Below, in pieces: positions 61,301 to 64,000 of a stretch of DNA of 64,000 nucleotides; position 1 is the stretch's first letter; each line of letters begins with the position of its first letter. The position numbers were made by a program, and so were the translations under genes. The stretch lies in contig OX438741.1 of assembly GCA_949316235.1 (NCBI GenBank), forward strand, positions 15,749,124-15,813,123. The letters are read 5' to 3'. The notes beneath the pieces are model-generated. The model was not told the origin of the DNA, did no database searches, and was given only the letters and a program-made list of their open reading frames with translations. This stretch comes from Oegoconia quadripuncta. Its lineage: Eukaryota > Arthropoda > Insecta > Lepidoptera > Autostichidae.

Positions 61301-63314
61301 GCTGCGCCGGTACGAGGCCGCCTGCCTGCGGGCGCAGGCGGACACCGCGCTCGTGCTGGTCAGTACCGCGCCTGCTGCCTGCTGCCTGCTGCCTGCTGCC
61401 CGCGCCCTGCTGCGCCGGTACGAGGCCGCCTGCCTGCGGGCGCAGGCCGACACCGCGCTCGTGCTGGTCAGTACCGCGCCTGCTGCCTGCTGCCTGCTGC
61501 CTGCTGCCTGCTGCCCGCGCCCTGCTGCGCCGGTACGAGGCCGCCTGCCTGCGGGCGCAGGCCGACACCGCGCTCGTGCTGGTCAGTACCGCGCCTGCTG
61601 CCTGCTGCCTGCTGCCTGCTGCCCGCGCCCTGCTGCGCCGGTACGAGGCCGCCTGCCTGCGGGCGCAGGCCTACACCGCGCTCGTGCTGGTCAGTACCGC
61701 GCCTGCTGCCTGCTGCCCGTGCCCTACGTGATGGAGACGGCGTGTCTCACCGCGCTGCTGCCCGTAAAAAATATCAAAATCCGTTTTACTTAATTAGTAA
61801 TTTGCGTTTTTAGTTTATGCGTCCAAAAAATACAATTCGTTATATGCATAGAAGGGGCCATGAAAAATCAAAGATAAATCCCTCAGAATTCGATTCGAAA
61901 TTTTGAGATGGTTTTTGTGGACATGAGCACTGGCAGGATTAGGCCGTGATGTTGTATACGTAGTGTTTAGTTTCGTATTAGTTTGTTTGAACGAATGGAG
62001 AGGCGACGCGGGGACGCGGGGTGAGGTGTGCCGCGGGCCTCACGGGCGGACGGGCTCCCGCACTCGGCAGTCCCTCGCCGCCGGCAGACCGTACGCACGC
62101 CTCCGCGCCGCTAGTTGCGCCCGCGCACCAACACGTAGTTGGAAGCGAATTGTTACGCGTAGTGCCTTAGTTTGGATAATAATTATTGTTACAAGTTGAT
62201 TTATACCAGTGTAGTACGCGGTGAATTGTTGTTCTGTGCCGTGAATGGATGTTTGTTGGCGTATGCTTGCCACGCGGCATTGGAATGCGCAGGAACGCCA
62301 TTTTGGAGCTTGGCGGACCGACACAGGTTAATTTGTAAGGGGCCCCTTTAATACTACTAACTTGTCAGGTCGCATCTCGAAGCCGCCGCTGCATGAATTC
62401 ACGCCGGTGAGTGGACTTTAATTGTATGAACCTTATTGTATGTTAGGGGATGTGGACTCCCCTTCCTGTCGGCGCTCCATTAGTGTTGTGTGAATTGTAT
62501 TTGTTTAGCCCGGCGTAGCGCCGGCCTGTTCGCCCTCTCGTAGTGATTTCACTATTTGAAAGTCGCGTCGGTAACGCCGCGGAACGTGACTCAGTGGTAA
62601 CTTGAACCGTTGACTAACGACGGTTTCACTGCGGGTGCGCGCGCGAACTGCCAACCCAGCGTGGTTGGCAACACGTAGACATTTCAGGTGATCCTTCGCC
62701 ATCGGCCTTATTATGTTGTCATTCAAGTCAAATAAACCGACATCAAATTCTTTCGCAGGTGCTGCTCGGGGAGGGCGAGGGGGAGGACGGGGAGGAGGCG
62801 GCCGAGTGGGCCGAGCTGCGGGCCGCCGTGGAGGCGCTCAGCGCGCAGTACCGCGGGGCCGAGCTGCGGGCCGTGCGGGGGCCGCGCGGGGGCGGGGGCG
62901 AGGGGGGGGACGCGGGGGGGGGAGTGCACCCCTCGCGCGCCGCCCTCAGCGCGGCCAGCGCGGCGGGCGCGCTGCCGAGGGACGCGCTCGTGCTGCTGCT
63001 CACGCCGGAGGCGGACTTCAACGACGAGTTCCTCAACAGGGTGAGCGGCGCTGTAGCCCTGCGTGTGTAGCGTGTAGCGTGTGGAGCGTAGAGTGCGTGG
63101 GCAGCGAGTGACGCGCGTGTGTGGCCGCAGGTGCGCATGAACACGATCGCCGGCGTGTCGTGGTTCCTGCCGGCCCCCTTCGCCCGCCACGCGCAGTACC
63201 AGCACCCGCGCTTCGTGGAGCCCGCCACGGGCCGCAAGCCGCAGCTGCACACGGGCCGCTTCAACCGCCACCACCGGCACGTGCTCGCCTTCTACAGGAA
63301 GGACTACGACAACG
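35120..63314 (+). CDS. Chpf: Chondroitin polymerizing factor homologue, 11 exons, 3' end beyond window
   Basis: A type II Golgi protein that partners chondroitin synthase to extend the GlcA-GalNAc chain. Exons 35120-35435, 36802-36941, 38409-38592, 42957-43108, 43704-43859, 45422-45573, 47181-47286, 60175-60357, 60742-60933, 62759-63040 and 63131-63314 join in phase into 682 codons (human CHPF is 775 aa). Landmarks: N-terminal membrane anchor, [77 protein letters not shown] and the TGRFNRH block. Neither glycosyltransferase half shows a DxD metal motif, as in vertebrate CHPF and unlike CHSY. Exons are strongly GC-rich and lie in AT-rich introns; exons 4, 6, 7 and 9 run into tandem arrays. CHPF2 is the main alternative name. 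Confidence 0.92.
35436..36801. other. CHPF intron 1
   Basis: AT-rich; nothing recognisable besides short repeat scraps (36300-36440 resembles the SINE D body). Confidence 0.4.
36802..36941 (+). CDS. Chpf: CHPF exon 2
   Basis: Acceptor 'tgcgacag', donor GTATGC; encodes [20 protein letters not shown] and [13 protein letters not shown]. It aligns with the LGVAVNRTLGH region of vertebrate CHPF. Confidence 0.9.
37000..37880 (+). mobile_element. LINE 3' end (family of 19700), split by a MITE
   Basis: In CHPF intron 2. 'cttgctagtcacataagtcg', 'ttgttgatatacaaaatgtt' and 'ttttaaacaagcagtagctc' match 19770-20090 around the MITE at 37083-37561. Heavily decayed. Confidence 0.75.
37083..37561. mobile_element. 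MITE with ~31-bp TIRs, target TATA
   Basis: Left end 'gggtcgaacaaaattaaccc', right end its imperfect inverse ('ggttaattttgttagacct'). TATA at 37079-37082 and 37562-37565. The uninterrupted LINE copy at 19840-19870 gives the empty site. It contains no transposase. Confidence 0.87.
37881..38408. other. CHPF intron 2, distal part
   Basis: AT-rich; nothing recognisable. Confidence 0.35.
38409..38592 (+). CDS. Chpf: CHPF exon 3
   Basis: Acceptor 'ctttgcag', donor GTGAAT. It encodes [20 protein letters not shown] and [20 protein letters not shown]. At the position where CHSY enzymes carry DDD this protein has SDG, in line with a non-catalytic partner role. Confidence 0.92.
38627..38835 (+). mobile_element. 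SINE family B, disrupted
   Basis: A head-like 'gaccaattggtgtactagct' with 'gcgggtttgaatctcgcgag', then ~90 unrelated bases, then 'aaatgtttgtgtgatgaata' and 'gggtcatggatg'. Confidence 0.65.
38928..39163 (-). mobile_element. SINE family B, full length
   Basis: 'tttcggacacttacaccaat' at the left, 'aggattcgaacccgcaaccg' and 'atccactacaccaatcggtc' at the right. Confidence 0.87.
39340..39445 (-). mobile_element. SINE family B, 3' fragment
   Basis: 'tttcagacattcacaccaat' to 'cttgataacgggtaaacata'; no head. Confidence 0.7.
39640..39745 (+). repeat. Unexpanded relative of the 30-bp minisatellite
   Basis: One unit-like sequence ('cattaaacttttagtttatg', 'gaacacccaaacatt') followed by 'atcaccccatttgggataga', matching the unit and right flank of the array at 13187-13850. 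Confidence 0.75.
39955..40620 (-). mobile_element. LINE 3' end (family of 19700), reverse
   Basis: The minus frame 40195-40392 reads [20 protein letters not shown] and [20 protein letters not shown]. The UTR has 'gctactgcttgttcaaaagg'. Coding continues upstream (40390-40600) with stops. Confidence 0.75.
40735..42530 (-). pseudogene. RTE-type LINE reverse transcriptase, decayed
   Basis: The minus strand from 42345 reads [19 protein letters not shown] and RITTELLK; after ~300 unmatched bases it resumes at 41868 with [50 protein letters not shown] (motif A), [13 protein letters not shown] and [14 protein letters not shown] (motif C). Then 41340-40740 gives the C-terminus with many stops. GVRQGDP is altered to GVTQRDV, so the enzyme was already damaged. 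It lies in CHPF intron 3, antisense. Confidence 0.85.
42640..42840 (-). mobile_element. SINE family C, decayed
   Basis: 'acaacgggttagggtttgac', 'aaatgcccaaccaccaatta'; ends within 120 bases of CHPF exon 4. Confidence 0.65.
42957..43108 (+). CDS. Chpf: CHPF exon 4
   Basis: Acceptor 'gtcggcag', first donor GTATAC at 43109. It encodes [20 protein letters not shown] and [20 protein letters not shown]. The last 96 bases plus donor and ~50 intron bases are repeated four times (43013-43640). Confidence 0.9.
43013..43640 (+). repeat. Exon-donor tandem array at CHPF exon 4 (4 units, 147/147/154 bp)
   Basis: Units start ('tggtgcgtccgcaactcgta') at 43013, 43160, 43307 and 43461; GT donors at 43109, 43256, 43403 and 43557. 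Units differ by single bases and by a number of 'cacccct' heptamers; a (CTCACCC)n tract ends the array. The exon frame stays open from exon 4 to about 43645. Confidence 0.93.
43704..43859 (+). CDS. Chpf: CHPF exon 5
   Basis: Acceptor 'gtggctag', donor [18 protein letters not shown] is followed by an acidic/Ala tract ([19 protein letters not shown]) encoded by a GGAGGC repeat, then [16 protein letters not shown]. The tract is a lineage-specific expansion relative to vertebrate CHPF. Confidence 0.88.
43962..44314 (-). mobile_element. SINE family C, full-length reference copy
   Basis: Poly(T) at 43968-43990 (poly(A) tail on the minus strand), 'tgacctcaatcacacctgat', 'ggctatcttatctctgacaa', 'gggatcgaacccgcgacctc' and 'attgagccacggaggcggt'. 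Head and tail are both intact. Confidence 0.92.
44315..44809. other. CHPF intron 5 segment
   Basis: 44620-44770 is GC-richer with an open frame but no recognisable protein; probably repeat-derived ('ctctagtgagaggacgccca'). Confidence 0.35.
44810..45300 (-). mobile_element. RTE-type LINE 3' end, decayed
   Basis: Parallels 40740-41190: 'cgcgtggtctccactcgaga'-like sequence, 'tttcatcgaccatcagttcc', and 'gaggtattttggacgagagg'. It ends ~35 bases before the repeat that precedes exon 6. Confidence 0.75.
45335..45412 (+). repeat. Short tandem repeat (gtagagcccg)n before exon 6 acceptor
   Basis: About six imperfect units of 'gtagagcccgc' or 'gtagagcccgt' type fill the place where a polypyrimidine tract would be expected. 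Confidence 0.85.
45422..45573 (+). CDS. Chpf: CHPF exon 6
   Basis: Acceptor 'gccgtgtgcag' with no pyrimidine tract; donor GTCAGA at 45574, phase 2. It encodes [20 protein letters not shown] and a proline-rich tail ending DTR. Phase and sequence join to RFDHLRW in exon 7. Confidence 0.85.
45470..46385 (+). repeat. Exon-donor-microsatellite tandem array at CHPF exon 6 (5 units)
   Basis: Units start ('ctctggcgcagtcggcgccg') at 45470, 45629, 45774, 45954 and 46111. Each has ~104 exon bases, a GT donor (45574, 45733, 45877, 46058, 46215) and a CA-rich microsatellite of variable length. Unit 3 lacks one C. The frame of exon 6 is open to 46399. Confidence 0.93.
46655..46915 (-). mobile_element. SINE family C, decayed
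   Basis: 'gcgcttaacttcaatgatac', 'atttaaaatgccctaccacc'; the head is partly deleted. In CHPF intron 6. Confidence 0.75.
47181..47286 (+). CDS. Chpf: CHPF exon 7
   Basis: Acceptor 'tggccgcag', donor GTGAGT at 47287. It encodes [20 protein letters not shown] and [10 protein letters not shown], matching the RFEVLRWDYFTE segment of CHPF family members. Confidence 0.91.
47266..47496 (+). repeat. 45-bp exon-donor tandem array at CHPF exon 7 (5 units)
   Basis: Units start ('gcatacaaggacgcgcttga') at 47266, 47311, 47356, 47401 and 47446; a sixth is cut after 'gcatac'. Each carries the last seven codons of exon 7, a GTGAGT donor and 18 further intron bases. 45 bp is 15 codons and the frame is open to 47502, so each extra donor would add [19 protein letters not shown] units. 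Confidence 0.95.
47551..48095 (-). mobile_element. LINE 3' end, reverse copy of the element at 57386-58817
   Basis: The reverse complement matches 58240-58817: the end of the coding frame ('attccattaaagatttcttg' region at 48050), UTR 'aagcagatttatcattcaag' and tail 'ttcaattcaattcaatttat'. With the forward copy it forms an inverted pair of ~540 bp around the errantivirus. Confidence 0.88.
48128..48402 (+). repeat. 5' LTR
   Basis: Starts 'tgttataatacctagcatta', ends 'ggccttcgtaatt'. It differs from the 3' LTR only at 48268 (A versus C at 55531). The ends are TG...TT rather than TG...CA; the position is fixed by the AGGG duplication. Confidence 0.95.
48402..48419 (+). other. Primer binding site, tRNA-Ser type
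   Basis: 'tggcgcagtcggtaggat' is complementary to the 3' end of the insect tRNA-Ser whose acceptor stem begins GCAGTCG. The first base overlaps the last base of the LTR. The same primer class is known for Drosophila 17.6/297-type elements. Confidence 0.85.
48587..48597 (+). CDS. env: Leader mini-exon supplying the env start codon (predicted)
   Basis: ATG at 48587 with donor GTGAGTAC at 48598. Read through unspliced, it gives a four-codon upstream frame ended by TGA, so the same ATG would act as a short upstream ORF on the gag-pol RNA. Confidence 0.65.
48797..50062 (+). CDS. gag: Errantivirus Gag
   Basis: The first ATG in the frame is 48797 ([12 protein letters not shown], good context), giving 421 codons; the frame is open upstream to the leader without an ATG. 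The N-terminal two thirds resemble retrotransposon gag capsid ([22 protein letters not shown] region, [20 protein letters not shown]). The C-terminal part is Pro/Gln-rich then Asp/Tyr-rich; no CCHC zinc knuckle is seen, which is usual in this group. Pol follows in the -1 frame with about a 58-base overlap. Confidence 0.9.
   Translation: MAHDPDTIYKALRPVPEFDGNPNVLPRFIRLCDQIVAQYLVAAAGHELPNLCLINGILNKITGPAARFINSNGIPENWIGIRTALINNFADQRDETALYNDLSLATQGNNTPQEFYERCQTLFGTIMTYVTLHENVAATIEAKRQLYKKLAMQSFVRGLKEPLGSRIRCMRPDSIEKALEFVQEEVNVMYLQHRLDSVADRKPLVPKPVIMPPMGPVNMPAPSVPRPFSFPAQMPSPNWQKPMQQSQQQWRPNFQMNHPQQQQQSRTQQMFRALPPNYNPQSNVFRLPPRNPPQNQGPKPMSGVVPYTPRQLPLTGHDWRRHGNPPPTNYFKAREMNINECSTSDNYYCHPDFYTYSEPDYDSQPDFYYDCNTYDYGFNYEDDTQNYGAPGNCIQQHELPINDPQPSNKDFQISPSSSKPK
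50005..53718 (+). CDS. pol: Errantivirus Pol (protease, RT, RNase H, integrase)
   Basis: Open from 50005 in the -1 frame relative to gag. The first codon usable for independent initiation is uncertain, and frameshifting is expected for the group; I see no classical slippery heptamer in the overlap. Protease [10 protein letters not shown] near 50135; RT with [18 protein letters not shown] and YLDD near 51358; RNase [15 protein letters not shown] near 51795 and TDHKPL; integrase zinc finger H..H..C-TVC near 52690-52800, then D (HMD near 52880), D (TDNGTEF near 53038), E (NIERF near 53145). All catalytic residues are present and there are no internal stops. Confidence 0.93.
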   Translation, partial: SPAFQQGFSDQPFIQQAKIELNLQTQRQLPYIRISDPPLNLLIDTGANQSFISPEAVDKYFPNITLTYDPFEVTNVHATTRNDYSITVPCFQEFRNCENIKLFVYKFHNFFDGLIGLDLLEKWEAKIDLKNKVLLTHTATNPIQMYNSRNVNLYEDVIPANSCKLVRLPINIQDGHALISEQSVSNCLIRECLTSIENNRGVIEISNPTQHDVIFSLDRPIDAEVYNTECTSTEQLPKRVKEVLSRLRTDHLNSEERINLESLCAQYADVFYIDGEPLSFTNKIKHSIRTTDEIPVYTKSYRYPYVHRDEVRQQITKMLEQGIIKPSESAWSSPIWVVPKKADASGKTKWRIVVDFRKLNEKTIDDKYPIPNITDVLDKLGNCQYFTTLDLASGFYQVEMDPDHIPKTAFNVENGHYEFLRMPMGLKNSPSTFQRVMDNVLKELQNTVCLVYLDDIVVFSTSLQEHIVNLEKVFTKLRESNFKIQMDKSEFLKLETAYLGHIISKDGIKPNPDKISAVENYPIPKSAKEIKQFLGLVGYYRKFIPDFARVTKPLTQCLKKGKKVTLDNDYINAFDKCKTLLTNDPILQYPDFNREFLLTTDASNVAIGAVLSQGPIGTDKPVCYASRTLNDSELNYSTIEKELLAIVWATKYFRPYLFGRKFKILTDHKPLQWVMNLKEPNSRLTRWKLKLSEYDFTVIYKKGKYNTNADALSRVEIHNEEIDALIEDLKELSSLIGNPSEKAPSIRDSDTVTAAQDSNTVTAHTSRENPILEIPITDEPVNKFHRQLLLTVVGDIKRRPTVTKPFDTHTRTAVQISESSLEEDVVNTIKEYVNPKVKTAIKIDPPLEMYRIIPIIQDKFRSSAMNLVLAKTELENVKEYLRQQDIIRLYHDGKTNHRGINECYLSLSRRYYWPKMREHITKHVNDCTVCGQVKYDRNPIKQQFKVVPPATKPFEIIHMDLFTAQTEKYLTIIDVFSKYAQAYLLRDGTALSILQAVLQFCSHHGLPITIVTDNGTEFTNQLFSEFTKLHKIYHHKTLAHSPNDNGNIERFHSTLLEHLRILKLQHKDETIINLMPYAIIGYNSSVHSFTKCRPYDIINGHFDPRDPLDVDLTQHLMQQYIQRHREQMRTVFEKINESSLTDRTALIERRNSNREPEIEYQPHQQIFVQNPYADRQKLAPRFTHDTVLADLPIHIYTSKKRGPIAKSRLKRVPKSAKLLQESTGIDGSAGGRPGDKT
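53665..55369 (+). CDS. env: Errantivirus envelope (F-like fusion protein), spliced start
   Basis: The frame overlaps the end of pol. It has no ATG at its 5' border: the open frame begins with GTG at 53648. A consensus acceptor ends at 53664, and a leader ATG at 48587 followed after 11 bases by donor GTGAGT (48598) is in phase with it, so env probably takes its start codon from the leader by splicing. Visible parts: hydrophobic signal (VLMVPLVAA), a basic furin-type site (RVRR) before [18 protein letters not shown], and a C-terminal membrane segment ([15 protein letters not shown]) with a basic cytoplasmic tail. It resembles the F proteins of baculoviruses and errantiviruses. Confidence 0.88.
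55380..55390 (+). other. Polypurine tract
   Basis: 'gagggtggagg' directly abutting the 3' LTR start at 55391. Confidence 0.85.
55391..55665 (+). repeat. 3' LTR
   Basis: 275 bp, one difference from the 5' LTR (C at 55531). Confidence 0.95.
56131..56265 (+). promoter_or_regulatory. Transposon promoter and non-coding first exon (predicted)
   Basis: TATA box 'gatataaaataatg' near 56131, an arthropod initiator-like 'ttcagtcg' about 28 bases on (56158-56165), a GC-rich leader, then donor GTAAGT at 56263-56268 region. Confidence 0.6.
56787..56879 (+). CDS. Transposase-like protein, exon with start codon
   Basis: Acceptor 'atttgtttcag' at 56782, ATG 56787 (context 'aaaATGG'), donor GTCAGT at 56880. 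It encodes a very basic 31-residue start ([20 protein letters not shown]), likely nuclear localisation or DNA contact. Confidence 0.65.
57224..57385 (+). pseudogene. Transposase-like protein, second coding exon, cut by a LINE
   Basis: Acceptor 'ttttttttag' at 57223, phase 0 join. An acidic stretch, then [20 protein letters not shown] and HNSTLGC. From memory this resembles the N-terminus of insect transposase-like proteins with a Mutator-like transposase domain (G-R-I-V-D...H...GC), which the TTAA target would fit better with Kolobok. Coding is lost after ~57380. Confidence 0.6.
57386..58817 (+). pseudogene. 5'-truncated CR1/jockey-like LINE RT, frameshifted
   Basis: RT palm and C-terminus: YGVPQG, then after a one-base insertion at 57441-57442 [57 protein letters not shown], down to [20 protein letters not shown] and stop at 58294. 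The UTR and (TTGAA)n tail end near 58817. The reverse partner is at 47551-48095. Confidence 0.87.
59482..59856. repeat. 17-bp minisatellite, 22 units
   Basis: Unit 'tgtatagcagcgagaac'; one variant with 'tagagcagc' near 59723. Intron 7 of CHPF, 320 bases before exon 8. Confidence 0.96.
60175..60357 (+). CDS. Chpf: CHPF exon 8
   Basis: Acceptor 'cctgttgcag', donor [20 protein letters not shown] precedes a Gly/Glu/Gln tract ([17 protein letters not shown]) encoded by a run of G-blocks, then [20 protein letters not shown]. The tract aligns with a loop that is absent in vertebrate CHPF. Confidence 0.87.
60742..60933 (+). CDS. Chpf: CHPF exon 9
   Basis: Acceptor 'ggtgtcgcag', first donor GTCAGT at 60934. 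It encodes [20 protein letters not shown] and [20 protein letters not shown]. The last ~75 bases plus donor are repeated downstream. Confidence 0.9.
60855..61765 (+). repeat. Exon-donor tandem array at CHPF exon 9 (8 donors, 101/108/115-bp spacing)
   Basis: GTCAGT donors at 60934, 61042, 61143, 61244, 61359, 61467, 61582 and 61690. Spacings differ by multiples of 7, from the number of 'cctgctg' heptamers. The array ends with a diverged piece of an earlier part of the exon ('gtgccctacgtgatggagac'). The exon frame is open to 61731. Confidence 0.93.
61800..62758. other. CHPF intron 9 with an unexplained GC-rich block
   Basis: 61975-62700 is GC-richer than other introns and contains promoter- and splice-like words ('ccggtgagtgg' at 62402) but no recognisable protein. 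It could be a decayed LTR or an alternative first exon. Confidence 0.35.
62759..63040 (+). CDS. Chpf: CHPF exon 10
   Basis: Acceptor 'tttcgcag', donor GTGAGC. Acidic start ([16 protein letters not shown]), a helical [18 protein letters not shown], a Gly-rich loop in G-tracts, then [20 protein letters not shown]. The PEAD stands where active GalNAc-transferase domains have DVD. Confidence 0.9.
63131..63314 (+). CDS. Chpf: CHPF exon 11 (last in window)
   Basis: Acceptor 'gtggccgcag', donor GTCAGT, phase 1. It encodes [20 protein letters not shown], then [20 protein letters not shown]. The C-terminal ~90 residues are expected beyond the window. Confidence 0.9.
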
Positions 63315-63479
63315 GTCAGTGCCTCCCCCTCCCCCTCCCCCGCCTCCCTGGCCCTCCCCCTCCACCTCCCCGCCTCTCTACGCTCTGTTGGGCGTCTGTT
63401 ACTTGACAGTTGCAGGCTCTGACGCGCGGCCAGTTTCGTAAATTTGCAGATGCAAGTTAAAATGGATGGAACTATCCCA

Positions 63480-63710
63480 GGCGGTATATTCAAAATCTTA
63501 GCTAAGTAGCTATTCACTGGATACGCCTTTGTCCACAATTTCACCTTTTGGAAAGTCAAAATGTAGCACTATCTCAGGAGATGTCTGTTGCCTACGATGA
63601 ATTCTGTTGAAGGTCCCAAGGTTGTAGGTTTCAGCGAGGACTGACACCAGAAGAGCGTTCCATGTCTTGGCTATTTGCATCATGATAATGCATATTTGCA
63701 TGCAAATATT
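63480..63710 (-). mobile_element. LINE 3' end (jockey/R1-like), truncated
   Basis: The minus frame reads MQIAKTWNALLVSVLAETYN, then LGTFNRIHRRQ, in the manner of 26880-27000. Confidence 0.65.
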
Positions 63711-64000
63711 TGCATAATAACTGAGCTACTTTGTGCTCACTCATTAAGTTTATACCACCTATGCTGTTGTTTGGCATTCCCTTCACATTAAAGGAAGCAC
63801 ACATTAGATAATCAGTGGTTTTCAACTGAAGGTAGATCCCTCCTCTCACTGTCACCCACTGAATTTTCACCAAATTCAAAATTTATATGTATTCTTTTCT
63901 TAGTTTAAATTCGGCGCGGGACGTCTTTTTCTTACAATCTCCTCGAGCAGCCGCTACCTCATCATTCACGCCACGTATCACTACAATCCATCCATTTTTT
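63711..64000. other. CHPF intron 11, window end
   Basis: 'tgcatatttgcatgcaaata' palindromic words near 63690; otherwise nothing recognisable. Confidence 0.35.

Noticed and set aside
62723..63559. 278-codon minus-strand frame opposite CHPF exons 10-11
   Set aside because: A GC-rich shadow frame spanning the short intron; no homology.

Overview
The window reads as nuclear DNA of a lepidopteran insect (moth or butterfly). The signs are AT-rich introns and intergenic DNA, many tRNA-headed SINEs, LINE 3' ends with short simple-repeat tails, and a gypsy-type errantivirus with an env gene. I recognise two host genes, arranged head to head. ARL6 (BBS3) lies on the minus strand at 23166-29343 with four coding exons that join exactly into 192 codons. 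A chondroitin polymerizing factor (CHPF) homologue lies on the plus strand from 35120 and runs off the right edge. Eleven CHPF exons (682 codons) can be joined with consistent splice phases; the last ~90 codons should lie beyond base 64000.

Layout. 1-22.8 kb: no host gene recognised; mostly SINEs, LINE tails, a pentanucleotide array of ~79 units, a 19-unit 30-bp minisatellite, and one weak candidate first exon on the minus strand near 8.6-8.85 kb. 22.9-29.4 kb: ARL6, with RTE, CR1/jockey-like and SINE debris in its introns. 29.9-32.8 kb: a TA-flanked DNA transposon with 33-bp inverted repeats, itself holding a SINE and a truncated LINE. 35.1-63.3 kb: CHPF. Its introns hold a MITE, an RTE pseudogene, SINEs, a complete and young errantivirus (48128-55665) and a TTAA-flanked DNA transposon (55736-59150) with a nested LINE.

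The most unusual structure is a repeated architectural motif. Four CHPF exons (4, 6, 7, 9) and the terminal ARL6 exon each end in a tandem array. The array unit contains the 3' part of the exon, the splice donor (or, in ARL6, the stop codon) and the start of the following intron or UTR. Every array extends downstream in the direction of transcription. In all four CHPF cases the exon's own frame stays open through most or all of the array, and every copy keeps a GT donor, so each could act as a choice of alternative donors adding repeat peptides. This is either a real local mutational or splicing peculiarity or an assembly artefact; long reads and RNA data would decide.

Several insertions come with their empty site inside the window, because the interrupted host repeat has an intact copy elsewhere. 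This gives unusually firm boundaries: TTAA for the 55736-59150 transposon, TA for the 29921-32808 transposon, TATA for the 37083-37561 MITE, and 6- or 8-bp duplications for three LINEs.
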